The notes under the pieces: model-generated
Database searches by the model: none
The model's input: the letters and a program-made list of their open reading frames with translations, nothing else
Told to the model about the DNA's origin: nothing
Position numbers and translations under genes: made by a program
DNA from: an uncultured Opitutaceae bacterium
Lineage (GTDB): Bacteria > Verrucomicrobiota > Verrucomicrobiia > Opitutales > Opitutaceae
NCBI GenBank assembly: GCA_903919205.1
Contig: CAIXHE010000149.1
Coordinates: 22,201 to 86,200 of the forward strand
Direction: 5' to 3'
Length of the DNA stretch: 64,000 bases
Part shown: positions 45,448 to 54,705 of the stretch, piece after piece
Position numbering within the stretch: position 1 is the stretch's first letter
How the letters are laid out: the number at the start of each line of letters is the position of its first letter

Positions 45448-48400
45448 ATGAACGGCATCTTTATGACGAGGGCTGCCCCAAGCCTCAGGCTCCTGGCCGG
45501 TTCCCCACGGCTTCTCGCCAGCGTGGTCGGCCTGGGCCTCCTCGCGCCTGCCGAGAGGGCCCGGGCCCAGCCGATCTCTCCCAGCCACCCGGAGGTGGTC
45601 GGTCCCCTCGTGACCCGGATCCAGGCATACTGGGACCTGCCCGCCGAGGCCAAGAAGCTGCGTTGCCCCTTCCGGATCGAGTGCGATGTCACGTACTTTG
45701 ATCCCGCCTGGAGGATCCTCTTCGTCCAGGACTCCACGGGGCACGCCTCGTTCGCGAACTACGGCAACTCGATGTTTCCGTTCAAGGCCGGCCAGCGCAT
45801 CGTCGCGAGCGGGCTCTTCTCGCCGCCCTACAACGATTTCACGTTCGAGACCGCCTCCTTCAGCCTGGTGGGCGCGTCCTCGACCCTGCCTATCGAGGTC
45901 CAGGGGCGCCTGACCGAGGCCGATTTCTATCGCAACAAGTTTGTCGAGGTGTCGGGCGTCGTCGAGAGGACCGAGCGGATCGACCCCGACCACCTCCGCG
46001 TCACGGTGTCCTCCGAAGGCGAGCACGTCGTCTTCTGGGTCCTGGTCAGGCCGGACAGCGCGGTCCCCAGCCTGGAGGGCGCCCGCGTGCGCGGTCAGGG
46101 CGTTTACAACCCGAAGTGGGGGGTCGACGGCAAGCTCTCGTGGGTGGAGATCCTGGTGCCGAACCTAGACCACCTTTCGGTGGTCAGTCACCCGGATTCC
46201 CAGGAATCGGCCGCGAACCGCACCCTGACCCTCGCCTCCGAGGTCCTCGAGCTCAGCCCGGAGCGGGTGCTGGGCGGTCGGAATGCAAAGCTGAGCGGCA
46301 TAGTCACTTGGGCGAGTCGCAAGCACCCCTTTTTCTTCATAGAGGACGAGAGCGGGGGCATCCGCGTCCAGGCGGCGAGCCCCGGGCTGCCGGGCGTCGA
46401 GCTGGGAAGCCGCGTGGAGGTCGAGGGCGAGACGGCCATGGGGCCCTTCGCCCCCGTTCTGAAGGCTCGGCGGGTGGAGAAGCGCAGCGAGGCGATTCTG
46501 CCCGTCGCCGCCAAAGTGTCGCTCGACGAGGCGCTGACCGGGTCCGAGGAGGGCCGCTGGGTCGCGATGGTGGGGTACCTGAGGCGGGTCGAGCCCGTGG
46601 AGTCTGGCAACCTGCTGGAGCTCGCCACGGCCTCGGGGGACTTCTCCGCGGTTCTGCCGCCGGACTCGGACGCCTCGGGCCTGGTCGGCGCCGTGGTGCG
46701 CCTGCGCGGGGTCTGCTCCGCCGATACCGACGGACAGCGCAAGCTCACCGGCATCAGGCTCTGGGTGCCCGGGCTTGCCTTTGTGGAGGTCGAACAGTCC
46801 CCACCCAAGGACCCCTTTGACGTCCCGCAGCGCTCGATCGCGAGCCTGGGCCAGTTCAACTCGGCCCAGGCCTTCGACCGGCTCCTCGGGGTGGGCGGGA
46901 TCGTGCTGCTCTACTCGCCCGGTCACTTCGTCCAGATCGAGAACGGCGAGGACGCGCTGCGGGTCTACTCGCAGTCCCGCGTGCCGCTCATCCCGGGCGA
47001 CCGCATCGAGGCCGTCGGGCTTCTCGCCCGCCAGGGGGGGCGCGTGTCCCTGCGTGAGGCCATCTACCGGAAGACCGGCCATGGGTACCAACCCCAGCCG
47101 GTGCCGCTCTCGGTGGGCCGCGCTCCGCTGGTCGCTTTCGACGGGCACCTGGTGAACGTGCGGGGAACCTTGATCCAGTCTTCGAGCAGCGGCGACCAGA
47201 TCCTGCTGACCCTCCAGGGCGAGAACGCGGTGTTTGAGGCCTCGATGAGGCTTCAGCCGGGCGCCGATGCAGCCCCCGCCCCGGTCGTCGGGAGCGAGCT
47301 TACCCTGACCGGAGTCTACCAGGTATCCTACGACGAGGCGGGGCGGCCCTACTCGTACCAGGTCAGCCTTCGCGAGCCGGGCGACGTCGTCGTCGTGCGC
47401 AGCCCGAGCTGGTTCACCCGGGACCGCATCCTGGCCCTCGCGGGGGCCCTCGGCATCGGCGTCCTCCTGTTCATCGCCTGGGTGGCTGCTTTGCGCAGGC
47501 AGGTCCGGCGCCAGACTGACCAGATCCGCGAGCAGATCATGCGCGAGTCGCGCCTGGAGGCAGAGCTGCAGCGAGCCGGCAAGCTCGAGTCCCTCGGCCT
47601 GCTCGCCGGGGGCATCGCCCACGACTTCAACAACCTGCTGACCGCGGTGATCGGCAACCTGTCCCTTGCGAGGCTCGACACCCGGATCGACCGTGAATCG
47701 GCGGAGTCCATCCGCGACGCCGAGAAGGCGGCTGCCCGGGCCAAGGACCTGACCCAGCAGTTGCTGACCTTCGCAAAGGGCGGCGCCCCCATCCGCACGG
47801 CCGTGCTGCTCCCCGACGTCATCCGCGAGGTCGCGGAGTTCGCGCTGCGCGGCTCGAACGTGCGCTGCCAATTCGACCTGCCGGCGGACCTGTGGCCGGC
47901 CAACGTCGACGAGGGACAGATCGGCCAGGTCGTGCAGAACATTGTGATCAACGCGATGCAGGCCATGCCCGACGGCGGCGTGATCGATGTCTCGATGCGC
48001 AACGAGACGGTGGGAAGGGAGCTGGCGCAGGTCCTCGAACCCGGCCGGTATCTCCACCTCACAATGACCGACCACGGCGCGGGAATCCCGTCGCGCGACA
48101 TGGAGCGCATCTTCGACCCCTACTTCACGACGAAGAAGAACGGAAACGGCCTCGGGCTCGCCACCGTACACTCGATCGTGAAGAAGCACATGGGCCACAT
48201 CAGCGCCGAGTCGGCGCCGGGCCGGGGAACGACCTTTCACATTTGGCTGCCCGCCGCGAACGAAGTGCCCGTGGCGGAGGCCGCCCGCCCGGACGCCGTT
48301 CACCCGAAGGCGAGCGCAAATTCCGTTCGCATCCTCTTCATGGACGACGAGCAGCCGATCCGGCAGCTTGGCTCGGCCATCCTGCGGCGCATCGGCTACG

Positions 48401-48708
48401 ACGTCGAGACGGTCAGCGACGGCGCCGAGGCGGTGCGCGCCTACGAGGAGGCCGCCCGGGGGGGGCGGCCCTTCGCCGTGGTCATCCTGGACCTGACGAT
48501 CCCCGGGGGCATGGGCGGGAGCCAGGCCCTTGAGCAGCTGCGCAAGCTCGACCCGGACGTGCGGGCCATCGTCTCCAGCGGCTACTCCAACGACGCGGTG
48601 CTGGCCAACTACCGCGAGCACGGGTTCCGGGGCATGGTGTCGAAGCCCTACGAGACGGCCGACCTCGCGCTTGCCGTGGAGAACGTGCTCCGGGGCGCGC
48701 GGGCATAG
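45448..48708 (+). CDS. Hybrid histidine kinase with OB-fold-like repeat sensor region
   Basis: About 1086 residues from the ATG giving MNGIFMTRAAP; a later ATG five codons in is also possible. Signal peptide to about residue 40. Residues 70-650 contain about six beta-rich repeats resembling nucleic-acid-type OB folds (e.g. VEVSGVVERTERIDPDHLRVTV, AKLSGIVTWASRKHPFFFIEDESGGIRV, LVNVRGTLIQSSSSGDQILLTL). Then a TM near 660-682, HisKA with GGIAHDFNNLL near 725, HATPase_c near 825-935 (NIVINAMQAMP, DHGAGIP, GLGLATVHSIV) and a receiver near 958-1080 (VVILDLTIPGG). The AHDFNN type is NtrB-like. The ligand of the repeat region is unknown. Confidence 0.87.
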   Translation: MNGIFMTRAAPSLRLLAGSPRLLASVVGLGLLAPAERARAQPISPSHPEVVGPLVTRIQAYWDLPAEAKKLRCPFRIECDVTYFDPAWRILFVQDSTGHASFANYGNSMFPFKAGQRIVASGLFSPPYNDFTFETASFSLVGASSTLPIEVQGRLTEADFYRNKFVEVSGVVERTERIDPDHLRVTVSSEGEHVVFWVLVRPDSAVPSLEGARVRGQGVYNPKWGVDGKLSWVEILVPNLDHLSVVSHPDSQESAANRTLTLASEVLELSPERVLGGRNAKLSGIVTWASRKHPFFFIEDESGGIRVQAASPGLPGVELGSRVEVEGETAMGPFAPVLKARRVEKRSEAILPVAAKVSLDEALTGSEEGRWVAMVGYLRRVEPVESGNLLELATASGDFSAVLPPDSDASGLVGAVVRLRGVCSADTDGQRKLTGIRLWVPGLAFVEVEQSPPKDPFDVPQRSIASLGQFNSAQAFDRLLGVGGIVLLYSPGHFVQIENGEDALRVYSQSRVPLIPGDRIEAVGLLARQGGRVSLREAIYRKTGHGYQPQPVPLSVGRAPLVAFDGHLVNVRGTLIQSSSSGDQILLTLQGENAVFEASMRLQPGADAAPAPVVGSELTLTGVYQVSYDEAGRPYSYQVSLREPGDVVVVRSPSWFTRDRILALAGALGIGVLLFIAWVAALRRQVRRQTDQIREQIMRESRLEAELQRAGKLESLGLLAGGIAHDFNNLLTAVIGNLSLARLDTRIDRESAESIRDAEKAAARAKDLTQQLLTFAKGGAPIRTAVLLPDVIREVAEFALRGSNVRCQFDLPADLWPANVDEGQIGQVVQNIVINAMQAMPDGGVIDVSMRNETVGRELAQVLEPGRYLHLTMTDHGAGIPSRDMERIFDPYFTTKKNGNGLGLATVHSIVKKHMGHISAESAPGRGTTFHIWLPAANEVPVAEAARPDAVHPKASANSVRILFMDDEQPIRQLGSAILRRIGYDVETVSDGAEAVRAYEEAARGGRPFAVVILDLTIPGGMGGSQALEQLRKLDPDVRAIVSSGYSNDAVLANYREHGFRGMVSKPYETADLALAVENVLRGARA

Positions 48709-48761
48709 GCGACCGCGGAGTTTGTCATCGGCTTTGGCCGCCAATTGCCTCTAGTGGGGGC

Positions 48762-49748
48762 ATGGAAATGGGTGACGCTGCACCGACCCGGGAGGGGCCC
48801 CCCGTGCTCGGTCGCACGCTTGCACCGCTCGGGCTCAGGTTCCTGGCCTTCCTGGTCGACAGCCTTGTCCTCGGCACCCTCGGCGTCTTGAGCGGCTTCG
48901 TCCTGTTCGACGTCTACGCGGGCCTGGGCGCGTGGGGGCGCCTCCTCGGGTTCTGCATCGCGCTTGCGTACTTCGCGTCGATGAACAGCTCCCTTGGCGA
49001 GGGCAGGACGCTCGGGAAGCGCCTCCTGGGGATCGAAGTGGTCGACGGCCAGGGCCACTATCTCTCGCCCGCGTTGGCAGGCCTCCGCTTCTGCGTCCTG
49101 GGCGCACCGTTCTTCCTCAACGGATTCTGGCTCAAGTCGGGTGGCCACCTGCTGCTGCTGGCGCAGCTGGTGAGCTTCGTTGTCATGGGCGGCACGGGCA
49201 TCCTCGGCTACCTGTTCCTGTTCAACCGTCCCTCGCATCGGAGCCTTCATGACATGGCGAGCGGCTCCTACGTCACCCGGGCCGGGGGAACGGGCCCGAT
49301 CGGCGCGCCACCGCTCTGGCCCGGGCACATGGTCATCCTGGCGGTGTTGGGGCTCGGCTTGGGCGGAATCCTCTCCGCGGTGCCCCTTCTCCTGAAGTTC
49401 CCCATGCTGGCGGACGTGCTCGCGCTGCACGACCGGCTGGAGGCCTCCCGCGACGTCGCATCGGTCAGCGTGATGAGCACCGTCAACGTGACCTACTCCA
49501 ACGGCGCGAAGACATCGGCGTCCTCGCTGGTCATCGAGGCGCGCATGCGACACCACCCGGCGGATTACGAGACGCAAGCGCGGGGTCTCGCCGCGCAGGT
49601 GCTTGCGGACTACCCCGCGGTCAAGTCAAAGGACCTGCTGGTGGTGAGGGTCGTGTACGGCTACGACATCGGTATCGCCCACTCGTGGATCGAGCACTCC
49701 TACCAGCGTAGCCCCGGGGAATGGGCGTCCCTAGGGACCCCGCGTTGA
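48762..49748 (+). CDS. RDD family membrane protein with C-terminal soluble domain
   Basis: A 328-residue protein. RFLAFLVDSLVLGTLG provides the R and D of the RDD motif, followed by GRTLGKRLLGIEVVDGQG and RPSHRSLHDMASGSYV, both family hallmarks. Five hydrophobic segments are seen, the last (MVILAVLGLGLGGILSAVPLLL) leading to a soluble C-terminal domain of about 120 residues that resembles nothing I recognise. RDD proteins are mostly uncharacterised; some affect ion homeostasis. It follows the histidine kinase by 53 bp and may share its transcript. Confidence 0.8.
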   Translation: MEMGDAAPTREGPPVLGRTLAPLGLRFLAFLVDSLVLGTLGVLSGFVLFDVYAGLGAWGRLLGFCIALAYFASMNSSLGEGRTLGKRLLGIEVVDGQGHYLSPALAGLRFCVLGAPFFLNGFWLKSGGHLLLLAQLVSFVVMGGTGILGYLFLFNRPSHRSLHDMASGSYVTRAGGTGPIGAPPLWPGHMVILAVLGLGLGGILSAVPLLLKFPMLADVLALHDRLEASRDVASVSVMSTVNVTYSNGAKTSASSLVIEARMRHHPADYETQARGLAAQVLADYPAVKSKDLLVVRVVYGYDIGIAHSWIEHSYQRSPGEWASLGTPR

Positions 49749-50019
49749 CGCCACGCCAGGGCCTCGTCCGCGAGGCGAACGGCTTCCCGGCCCGCGGGGC
49801 CTGAAGGCGGAGCGAGAAACAACGCCCGTTGCCCCCAAGCCGGCTTCGTCGCTAAGAATCCCATTGGGCCGGGCGCAGGAACTATGCCTCCCGAGGTCCA
49901 TGCGGGAGTGGGAATGTCACATTTACGCGCAGACTTTGTCACGGGAACGTAAGGCAGCCGGGTTTACATAATTTTTTTTGCGGGGACCCTCTCTCCGAGT
50001 CCACACCACCCGTCCCCTC
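49749..50019. other. 271-bp non-coding spacer upstream of the large surface protein
   Basis: No ORF with protein character. At 49961-49979 the DNA turns AT-rich (GGTTTACATAAT then eight Ts). CATAAT at 49967-49972 is a good -10 match; the bases 17 bp upstream are GGAACG, not a sigma-70 -35 but reminiscent of ECF promoters. This promoter reading is weak. Confidence 0.3.
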
Positions 50020-53000
50020 ATGTCCCTTCGTATCCGTAGCGTTGCTACACGTGCCCTGATCCTTATCCTCGCAGGTTCCGTCCTATCCGGGGCGGCCCGC
50101 GCCGCCTCGACGGTCATCACCGGCTGGAACTTCCAGAACACCTCGGCCACCACCACCGCGACCTTCGTGACCGGTTCGACGCTTGCGGCCGGGCTTCCCG
50201 TGCCGTCGAACGTCTCGCCCGACCTCGGCGCCGTGCTCACCGGGACCGCCTACTCTCTCGGGATGAACAACAGCTACACCACGTCGGGTGTCACGGGCGC
50301 GATCGACGGATCGAACGTGTTCGACGACACCGACCTGGGCACCTCGGACCCCTCCTCCCCGAACTACGCCTGGAAGATCGTGGGCGTCGGCGGGTCCACC
50401 CCCGCCACGAAGGGCAACGGCTGGTCGAGCCAGGCCCCGATCGGCACGCAGGGCGCCGAGTTCCTTGTGAACACGAGCGGCTATGCCGGGATCTCGCTGC
50501 AGTTCGACTGGGAGGCCACGACCCAGGGCGAGGCGAACCTGCAGGTCCAGTACACGCTCAATGGGGGAACCACCTGGACGAACATTGCGGCCACGTCCGT
50601 GGGGACCGTGACGTCGAACACCGCCGGCTCGACCCCCGCCCCTACGGCGACCATCCTTACCAACTCCAGCAGCTCGAACACCGTCACGGGAAGCTACATC
50701 CACGGGTCTGCCACGAAGGGCGCCTATTTCGCGGACATCGTCGTGAACTTCAGCGCGATCACTGGAGCCAACAACAACCCCAACTTCGGCGTGCGGCTCG
50801 TGAACGCCTCGACGGGCGCCGACTGCGTCGCCCAGGCGGGAACCGCTCTCAACAACACCTCGGGCAACTGGCGGTTCGACTACGTCCTTGTCTCCGGGAC
50901 GCCGCTGGCGTTCACCGCGGGCAACCTGATCCTGAGCCGCTCCACCTACAGCCTCGTGGGCCAGGCGGCCAGCCTGCAGGTCGGCTCGAACCTGCCTGAC
51001 TCGGCGGACGGCGTGACGCCCTTCGTCGCCATCGCGAGCGGCGCCTATCCGGCTGTCTTCAACAACGACACGGTCGATGCGAACTTCGGCGTCACCGCCC
51101 CGGTCTACCTCGACGAGCTCAGCACGTCGGGCGCCCTGATTGCGACGGTCCCCGTCCCCACGAGCACGATGGTGACGAGCTTCCCGTCGAAGTCCGAGCT
51201 CGGCCTCTCGCTTTCCTCCGACGGCCAGTACCTGACCTTCATGGGCTACGCCGCGGCGCCGGGAGCTCTCGACATCTCCAACTCCAACACCCCCGGCATC
51301 ATCGAGCCCGGCAACTACATCACGGCCGCCCCGACCTACCGCGAGGTGGTCCAGGTCGACCCGTACGGAACCATCACGGCCACCACCACGAACGCCTACC
51401 CTGGCAACAACGGCCGCAACGCGATCCTCGCGAATGGCGTCTACTACACCGTGGGCAACGCGGGTGCGGGCAATGGGTCGGCCGCGGTGTCCGCCGCCAC
51501 CGGCAGCCAGATCGTGATTCCCGGGCAGAATGCCACGTCCGCAACCCCGGGGACGATCCAGGTGGGCACCTACAGCATCACCGAGAACGGCTACTCGGCG
51601 GACAAGGTTGCGAAGGACAATAACTTCCGCGGCCAGACCATCTTCAACAACACGCTCTACGTGAGCAAGGGCAGCGGCGGCAGCGGCATCGACACGGTCT
51701 ACCAGGTAGGCACGGCCGGAAGCCTGCCGACGCTCGGCCAGGCCGGAAGCGTGCCGATCACGGTGCTTCCCGGCTTCCCGACAAACCTCGCGGCCAGTGG
51801 AACCGGCCTCAGCCATCCGTTCGGACTTTGGTTCGCCAACGCGACCACGCTCTACGTCGCCGACGAGGGTGACGGAATCGTTGCCGACCTCACCAACGGC
51901 AACGACCCGAACTCGGGCCTCCAGAAGTGGATCTACTCCGGCGGCACGTGGAGCCTCGCCTATACCCTGCAGAACGGCCTCAACCTCGGCGTCACCTACA
52001 CGATCGGCGACGGCCAGGGCAACTTCTACTACCCCACGCAGACGGACGGGCTGCGTCACCTCACGGGCACCGTGAATTCGAACGGGACGGTCACGATCTA
52101 TGCCACGACCTCCACGACGAGCACGTCGGGCGACCCGGGGGCGGACCCCAATGCCCTGGTGGTGATCACCGACACCCTGGCCAACACCACGGCGGCCGGG
52201 GCCTCGTCCGAGTCCTTCACGACGCTGCGCACGGCCGCCTACGGCCAGGTGTTCCGGGGCATCTCGTTCGCCCCGGTGCCCGCAGCCGTCGCGGCGCCGT
52301 CCATCTCCTCGCAGCCTTCGAGCGCGACGGTCTACTCCGGTTCGAGCACGACCTTCACGGTCACCGCGACCGGCAACCCGGCGCCGACCTACCAGTGGTA
52401 CTTCAACAGCGGCCCGATCTCGGGCGCCACGAGCTCGAGCTACTCCATCAGCAGCGTCACCTCGGCCAACCAGGGGCTCTACTACGTCATCGTCTCGAAC
52501 AGCCAGGGCAGCGTGACCTCGAGCACGGTGAGCCTCACGGTCAACGCGCCGGTGCCCCCGACCATCTCGGTGCAGCCGGTGTCGCAGACCGTCACCGAGG
52601 GTTCCTACACTACGCTCAGCGTGACGGCCTCCTCGGCGCCTTCGCCCACCTACCAGTGGTACCTGGGCGGAACGGCCATCAGCGGGGCGACGTCGGCCAC
52701 CTACAGCTTCACGGCCCTCCCGTCGGCAGCGGGCGCCTACACCGTCGCGGTCTCGAACACCATCACCACGGTGACCTCGTCGACCGCGAACGTCGTGGTC
52801 AACACGCCGAACCTGGGCACGGTCATCGCGGGATGGGACTTCCAGAACCTGGCGATCGCGACCGACCTGACCCCGACGGCCGACCTGGGCACACCCTCCG
52901 CAGGCGCCGCGTCGACACTCGGCATGACCAACAGCTACCCGACCCCCGACGCGAGCACGGACATTTCCGACGTTGAAGGCGGTGCGGGGACCGACGTCGG

Positions 53001-53904
53001 CAGCTCGGACCCCGTGGGGTACAACAACCAGGCCTGGCGCGTGCGGGGCGGCCCGGCGATCACGGGACAGACCGCCAACGGCTGGTCGTCGCTCGCCCCG
53101 ATCGGCACCCAGGGCGCGCAGTTCCTGGTGAACACCACAGGGTACAACACGATCAAGCTGCGGTTCGACGTCGAGACGACCTCCAAGGCCGAGGGCAACC
53201 TCGAGGTCCTCTACACGCTCGACGGCTCCACCTGGACCAACATCCCGGTCACGGTCACGACGACCCCTGCGACCGGCAACACGGCGACGGTGACGACCAA
53301 CAGCACAAGCCCGAACACGGTCAGCGGCTCCTACGTGAACTTCGCGGGCGCCGGTGCCTGGTTCAACGGGATCGTCGCGGACTTCAGCTCGATCTCGGGG
53401 GCCGCCAACAACCCGAACTTTGGCGTCCGGCTCGTCAACGCCTCCACGGGCGCCGACTGCGTGAACCAGTCCGGCGGCGCCTACAACAACAGCTCGGGCA
53501 ACTGGCGCTTCGACGAGGTCCAGGTGCTCGGAGCTCCGATCCCCGCCGCCCCGTCCTTCACTTCCCAGCCCCCGTCGTCGACGCCCGTGTCGTCCGGCGG
53601 CTCGGTGACGCTCACGGGAACGGCCACGGGCACCCCGGCTCCCACCTTCCAGTGGTACTACAACGGGGTGGCCATCCCGGGCGCGACCACGTCGAGCTAC
53701 ACCGTCTCCTCCGCGAACGTGGGCACCTACACGCTGACGGCCACGAATTCGCAGGGCTCCTCCAGCATCACGTTCGACGTGGTGCTTTCGGTCGATTCGA
53801 GCGATACACCGGCCATGCCGCTCTGGGCCCTGGTGAGCCTCGGCGCGGTGCTCGTCCTGGTGGGCGCGCGGTTTCTGCCCTCCGCGGGCCGCGAGCGCGC
53901 CTGA
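50020..53904 (+). CDS. Large exported Ig-domain/propeller surface protein with IPTL-type C-terminal tail
   Basis: 1294 residues; the ATG gives MSLRIRSVATRALILIL, a Sec signal to about 30. A jelly-roll-like domain (VITGWNFQN ... NPNFGVRLVNASTGADC ... GNWRFD) occurs twice, near 24-305 and 934-1174. Between them lies a beta-propeller-like region (305-760). Ig-like domains (SQPSSATVYSGSS, PTYQWYF; VQPVSQTVTEGS; SQPPSSTPVSSGGS) lie near 760-843, 848-927 and 1178-1257. The tail TPAMPLWALVSLGAVLVLVG plus arginines resembles IPTL-CTERM sorting signals, implying exosortase-type processing. Ser/Thr/Asn-rich composition. A surface adhesive or structural role is inferred. Confidence 0.82.
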   Translation: MSLRIRSVATRALILILAGSVLSGAARAASTVITGWNFQNTSATTTATFVTGSTLAAGLPVPSNVSPDLGAVLTGTAYSLGMNNSYTTSGVTGAIDGSNVFDDTDLGTSDPSSPNYAWKIVGVGGSTPATKGNGWSSQAPIGTQGAEFLVNTSGYAGISLQFDWEATTQGEANLQVQYTLNGGTTWTNIAATSVGTVTSNTAGSTPAPTATILTNSSSSNTVTGSYIHGSATKGAYFADIVVNFSAITGANNNPNFGVRLVNASTGADCVAQAGTALNNTSGNWRFDYVLVSGTPLAFTAGNLILSRSTYSLVGQAASLQVGSNLPDSADGVTPFVAIASGAYPAVFNNDTVDANFGVTAPVYLDELSTSGALIATVPVPTSTMVTSFPSKSELGLSLSSDGQYLTFMGYAAAPGALDISNSNTPGIIEPGNYITAAPTYREVVQVDPYGTITATTTNAYPGNNGRNAILANGVYYTVGNAGAGNGSAAVSAATGSQIVIPGQNATSATPGTIQVGTYSITENGYSADKVAKDNNFRGQTIFNNTLYVSKGSGGSGIDTVYQVGTAGSLPTLGQAGSVPITVLPGFPTNLAASGTGLSHPFGLWFANATTLYVADEGDGIVADLTNGNDPNSGLQKWIYSGGTWSLAYTLQNGLNLGVTYTIGDGQGNFYYPTQTDGLRHLTGTVNSNGTVTIYATTSTTSTSGDPGADPNALVVITDTLANTTAAGASSESFTTLRTAAYGQVFRGISFAPVPAAVAAPSISSQPSSATVYSGSSTTFTVTATGNPAPTYQWYFNSGPISGATSSSYSISSVTSANQGLYYVIVSNSQGSVTSSTVSLTVNAPVPPTISVQPVSQTVTEGSYTTLSVTASSAPSPTYQWYLGGTAISGATSATYSFTALPSAAGAYTVAVSNTITTVTSSTANVVVNTPNLGTVIAGWDFQNLAIATDLTPTADLGTPSAGAASTLGMTNSYPTPDASTDISDVEGGAGTDVGSSDPVGYNNQAWRVRGGPAITGQTANGWSSLAPIGTQGAQFLVNTTGYNTIKLRFDVETTSKAEGNLEVLYTLDGSTWTNIPVTVTTTPATGNTATVTTNSTSPNTVSGSYVNFAGAGAWFNGIVADFSSISGAANNPNFGVRLVNASTGADCVNQSGGAYNNSSGNWRFDEVQVLGAPIPAAPSFTSQPPSSTPVSSGGSVTLTGTATGTPAPTFQWYYNGVAIPGATTSSYTVSSANVGTYTLTATNSQGSSSITFDVVLSVDSSDTPAMPLWALVSLGAVLVLVGARFLPSAGRERA

Positions 53905-53928
53905 GGCGGCCCTGAAGCCTCGATTCCC

Positions 53929-53956
53929 GGGCCCCGGCGCAAGCCGGGGCCCTTTT
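53929..53956 (+). terminator. Perfect intrinsic terminator of the surface protein gene
   Basis: GGGCCCCGGC, loop GCAA (a GNRA tetraloop), GCCGGGGCCC, then TTTT. A 10-bp perfect stem starting 24 bp after the stop codon on the plus strand. The minus strand has no T-tract, so it acts in one direction. Confidence 0.9.
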
Positions 53957-53964
53957 CGTGCCCG

Positions 53965-54159
53965 TTAGGTGCCGTCCTCGAAGATGGCCTCGATGGGGCT
54001 CCGGAATAGGCGGGCGATCTTGAAGGCGAGCGGGAGGCTCGGGTCGTACTTGCCTGTCTCGATCGCGTTCACGGTCTGGCGGGACACGCCGAGCTCCCGC
54101 GCGAGGTCGCCCTGGGACCATGTCCTGTCCCCGCGGAGTTCCTTCAGGCGGTTCTTCAT
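53965..54159 (-). CDS. Small XRE-family HTH regulator (YozG-like)
   Basis: A 64-residue protein from the ATG giving MKNRLKELRGD, which overlaps the upstream membrane gene stop (ATGA). It is a single HTH-XRE domain: WSQGDLARELGVSRQTVNAIETGKYDPSLPLAFKIARLF, the common solitary form that ends in IFEDG. Such genes usually pair with a small membrane protein, as here. It probably represses its own operon through the CTTGnCAnnTGnCAAG site upstream of the partner gene. Confidence 0.9.
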   Translation of the reverse strand: MKNRLKELRGDRTWSQGDLARELGVSRQTVNAIETGKYDPSLPLAFKIARLFRSPIEAIFEDGT

Positions 54160-54614
54160 TTGATGCGCCACCGGGCGATCACGATGCCGGCCGAGCCGAG
54201 AAAGTAGCCTACAAAGAACGTCTGGCCGATGCCGAGGCCGTGCTGGAGATCAAGCCCGTCGAGCCTGACCCCCAGAGTGCCCAAGGTGCTGACGGCCGCC
54301 CCCGCGAGCGCCGTGCCGATGGCTGCAATCAGCCAAGCCTCGAGCTGAAGGCGGCGCTGGAGTTCGTCCAGCTTCGCGACAAAGCCGAGATAGCCCCGAA
54401 CATACAGGATCCCCGGCACAAGGGGCAAAAGCGCGAGGCTCGCGCGCGCCCCAAGGCTCCACTCGGGATGCCGGCGCCCGAGGAACAGGGTCACGAGGTA
54501 GACCACGGCGGATACGGCGAGCCAACCATTCAGCTGGAGGTCCTGCCGGAGGGAATATTCGCCGGCGCAGCGTTCGGCCGATTCCCGGGTACTGGGGGAT
54601 GGAATTGGGTTCAT
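54156..54614 (-). CDS. Small multi-pass membrane protein paired with an XRE regulator
   Basis: A 152-residue protein from the ATG giving MNPIPSPST; the track's longer start lies inside the promoter and cannot be transcribed from it. Four hydrophobic helices (WLAVSAVVYLVTLFLG, ASLALLPLVPGILYV, WLIAAIGTALAGAAV, TFFVGYFLGSAGIVIARW) with the motif AKLDELQRRLQLEAW between the second and third. That motif and layout are common in the small membrane partners of YozG-like regulators. Function unknown. Confidence 0.8.
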   Translation of the reverse strand: MNPIPSPSTRESAERCAGEYSLRQDLQLNGWLAVSAVVYLVTLFLGRRHPEWSLGARASLALLPLVPGILYVRGYLGFVAKLDELQRRLQLEAWLIAAIGTALAGAAVSTLGTLGVRLDGLDLQHGLGIGQTFFVGYFLGSAGIVIARWRIK

Positions 54615-54618
54615 GCGT

Positions 54619-54649
54619 ATAATGTAAAGGGTCCTTGTCACATGTCAAG
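54619..54649 (-). promoter_or_regulatory. Leaderless promoter with XRE-type operator
   Basis: Minus strand: consensus TTGACA (-35, 54648-54643), 18-bp spacer, CATTAT (-10, 54624-54619), four bases, then the ATG at 54614. The expected +1 falls at the start codon, so translation is probably leaderless. CTTGnCAnnTGnCAAG (54634-54649) is a perfect-arm palindrome covering the -35, a natural operator for the co-encoded XRE protein. Confidence 0.65.
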
Positions 54650-54705
54650 CATCCTTTACTTATCCCACGCACGAGGGCGTCCCTCCTCGCAGGCCGGGGC
54701 CCCGT

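Noticed and set aside
46165-48744. 859-codon minus-strand ORF opposite the OB-fold kinase
   Set aside because: The plus-strand kinase shows HisKA, HATPase and receiver motifs; the minus frame has none.
50083-52059. 658-codon minus-strand ORF opposite the Ig-domain protein
   Set aside because: Val/Arg/Gly/Asp-rich shadow of Thr/Ser/Asn/Ala-rich coding sequence.
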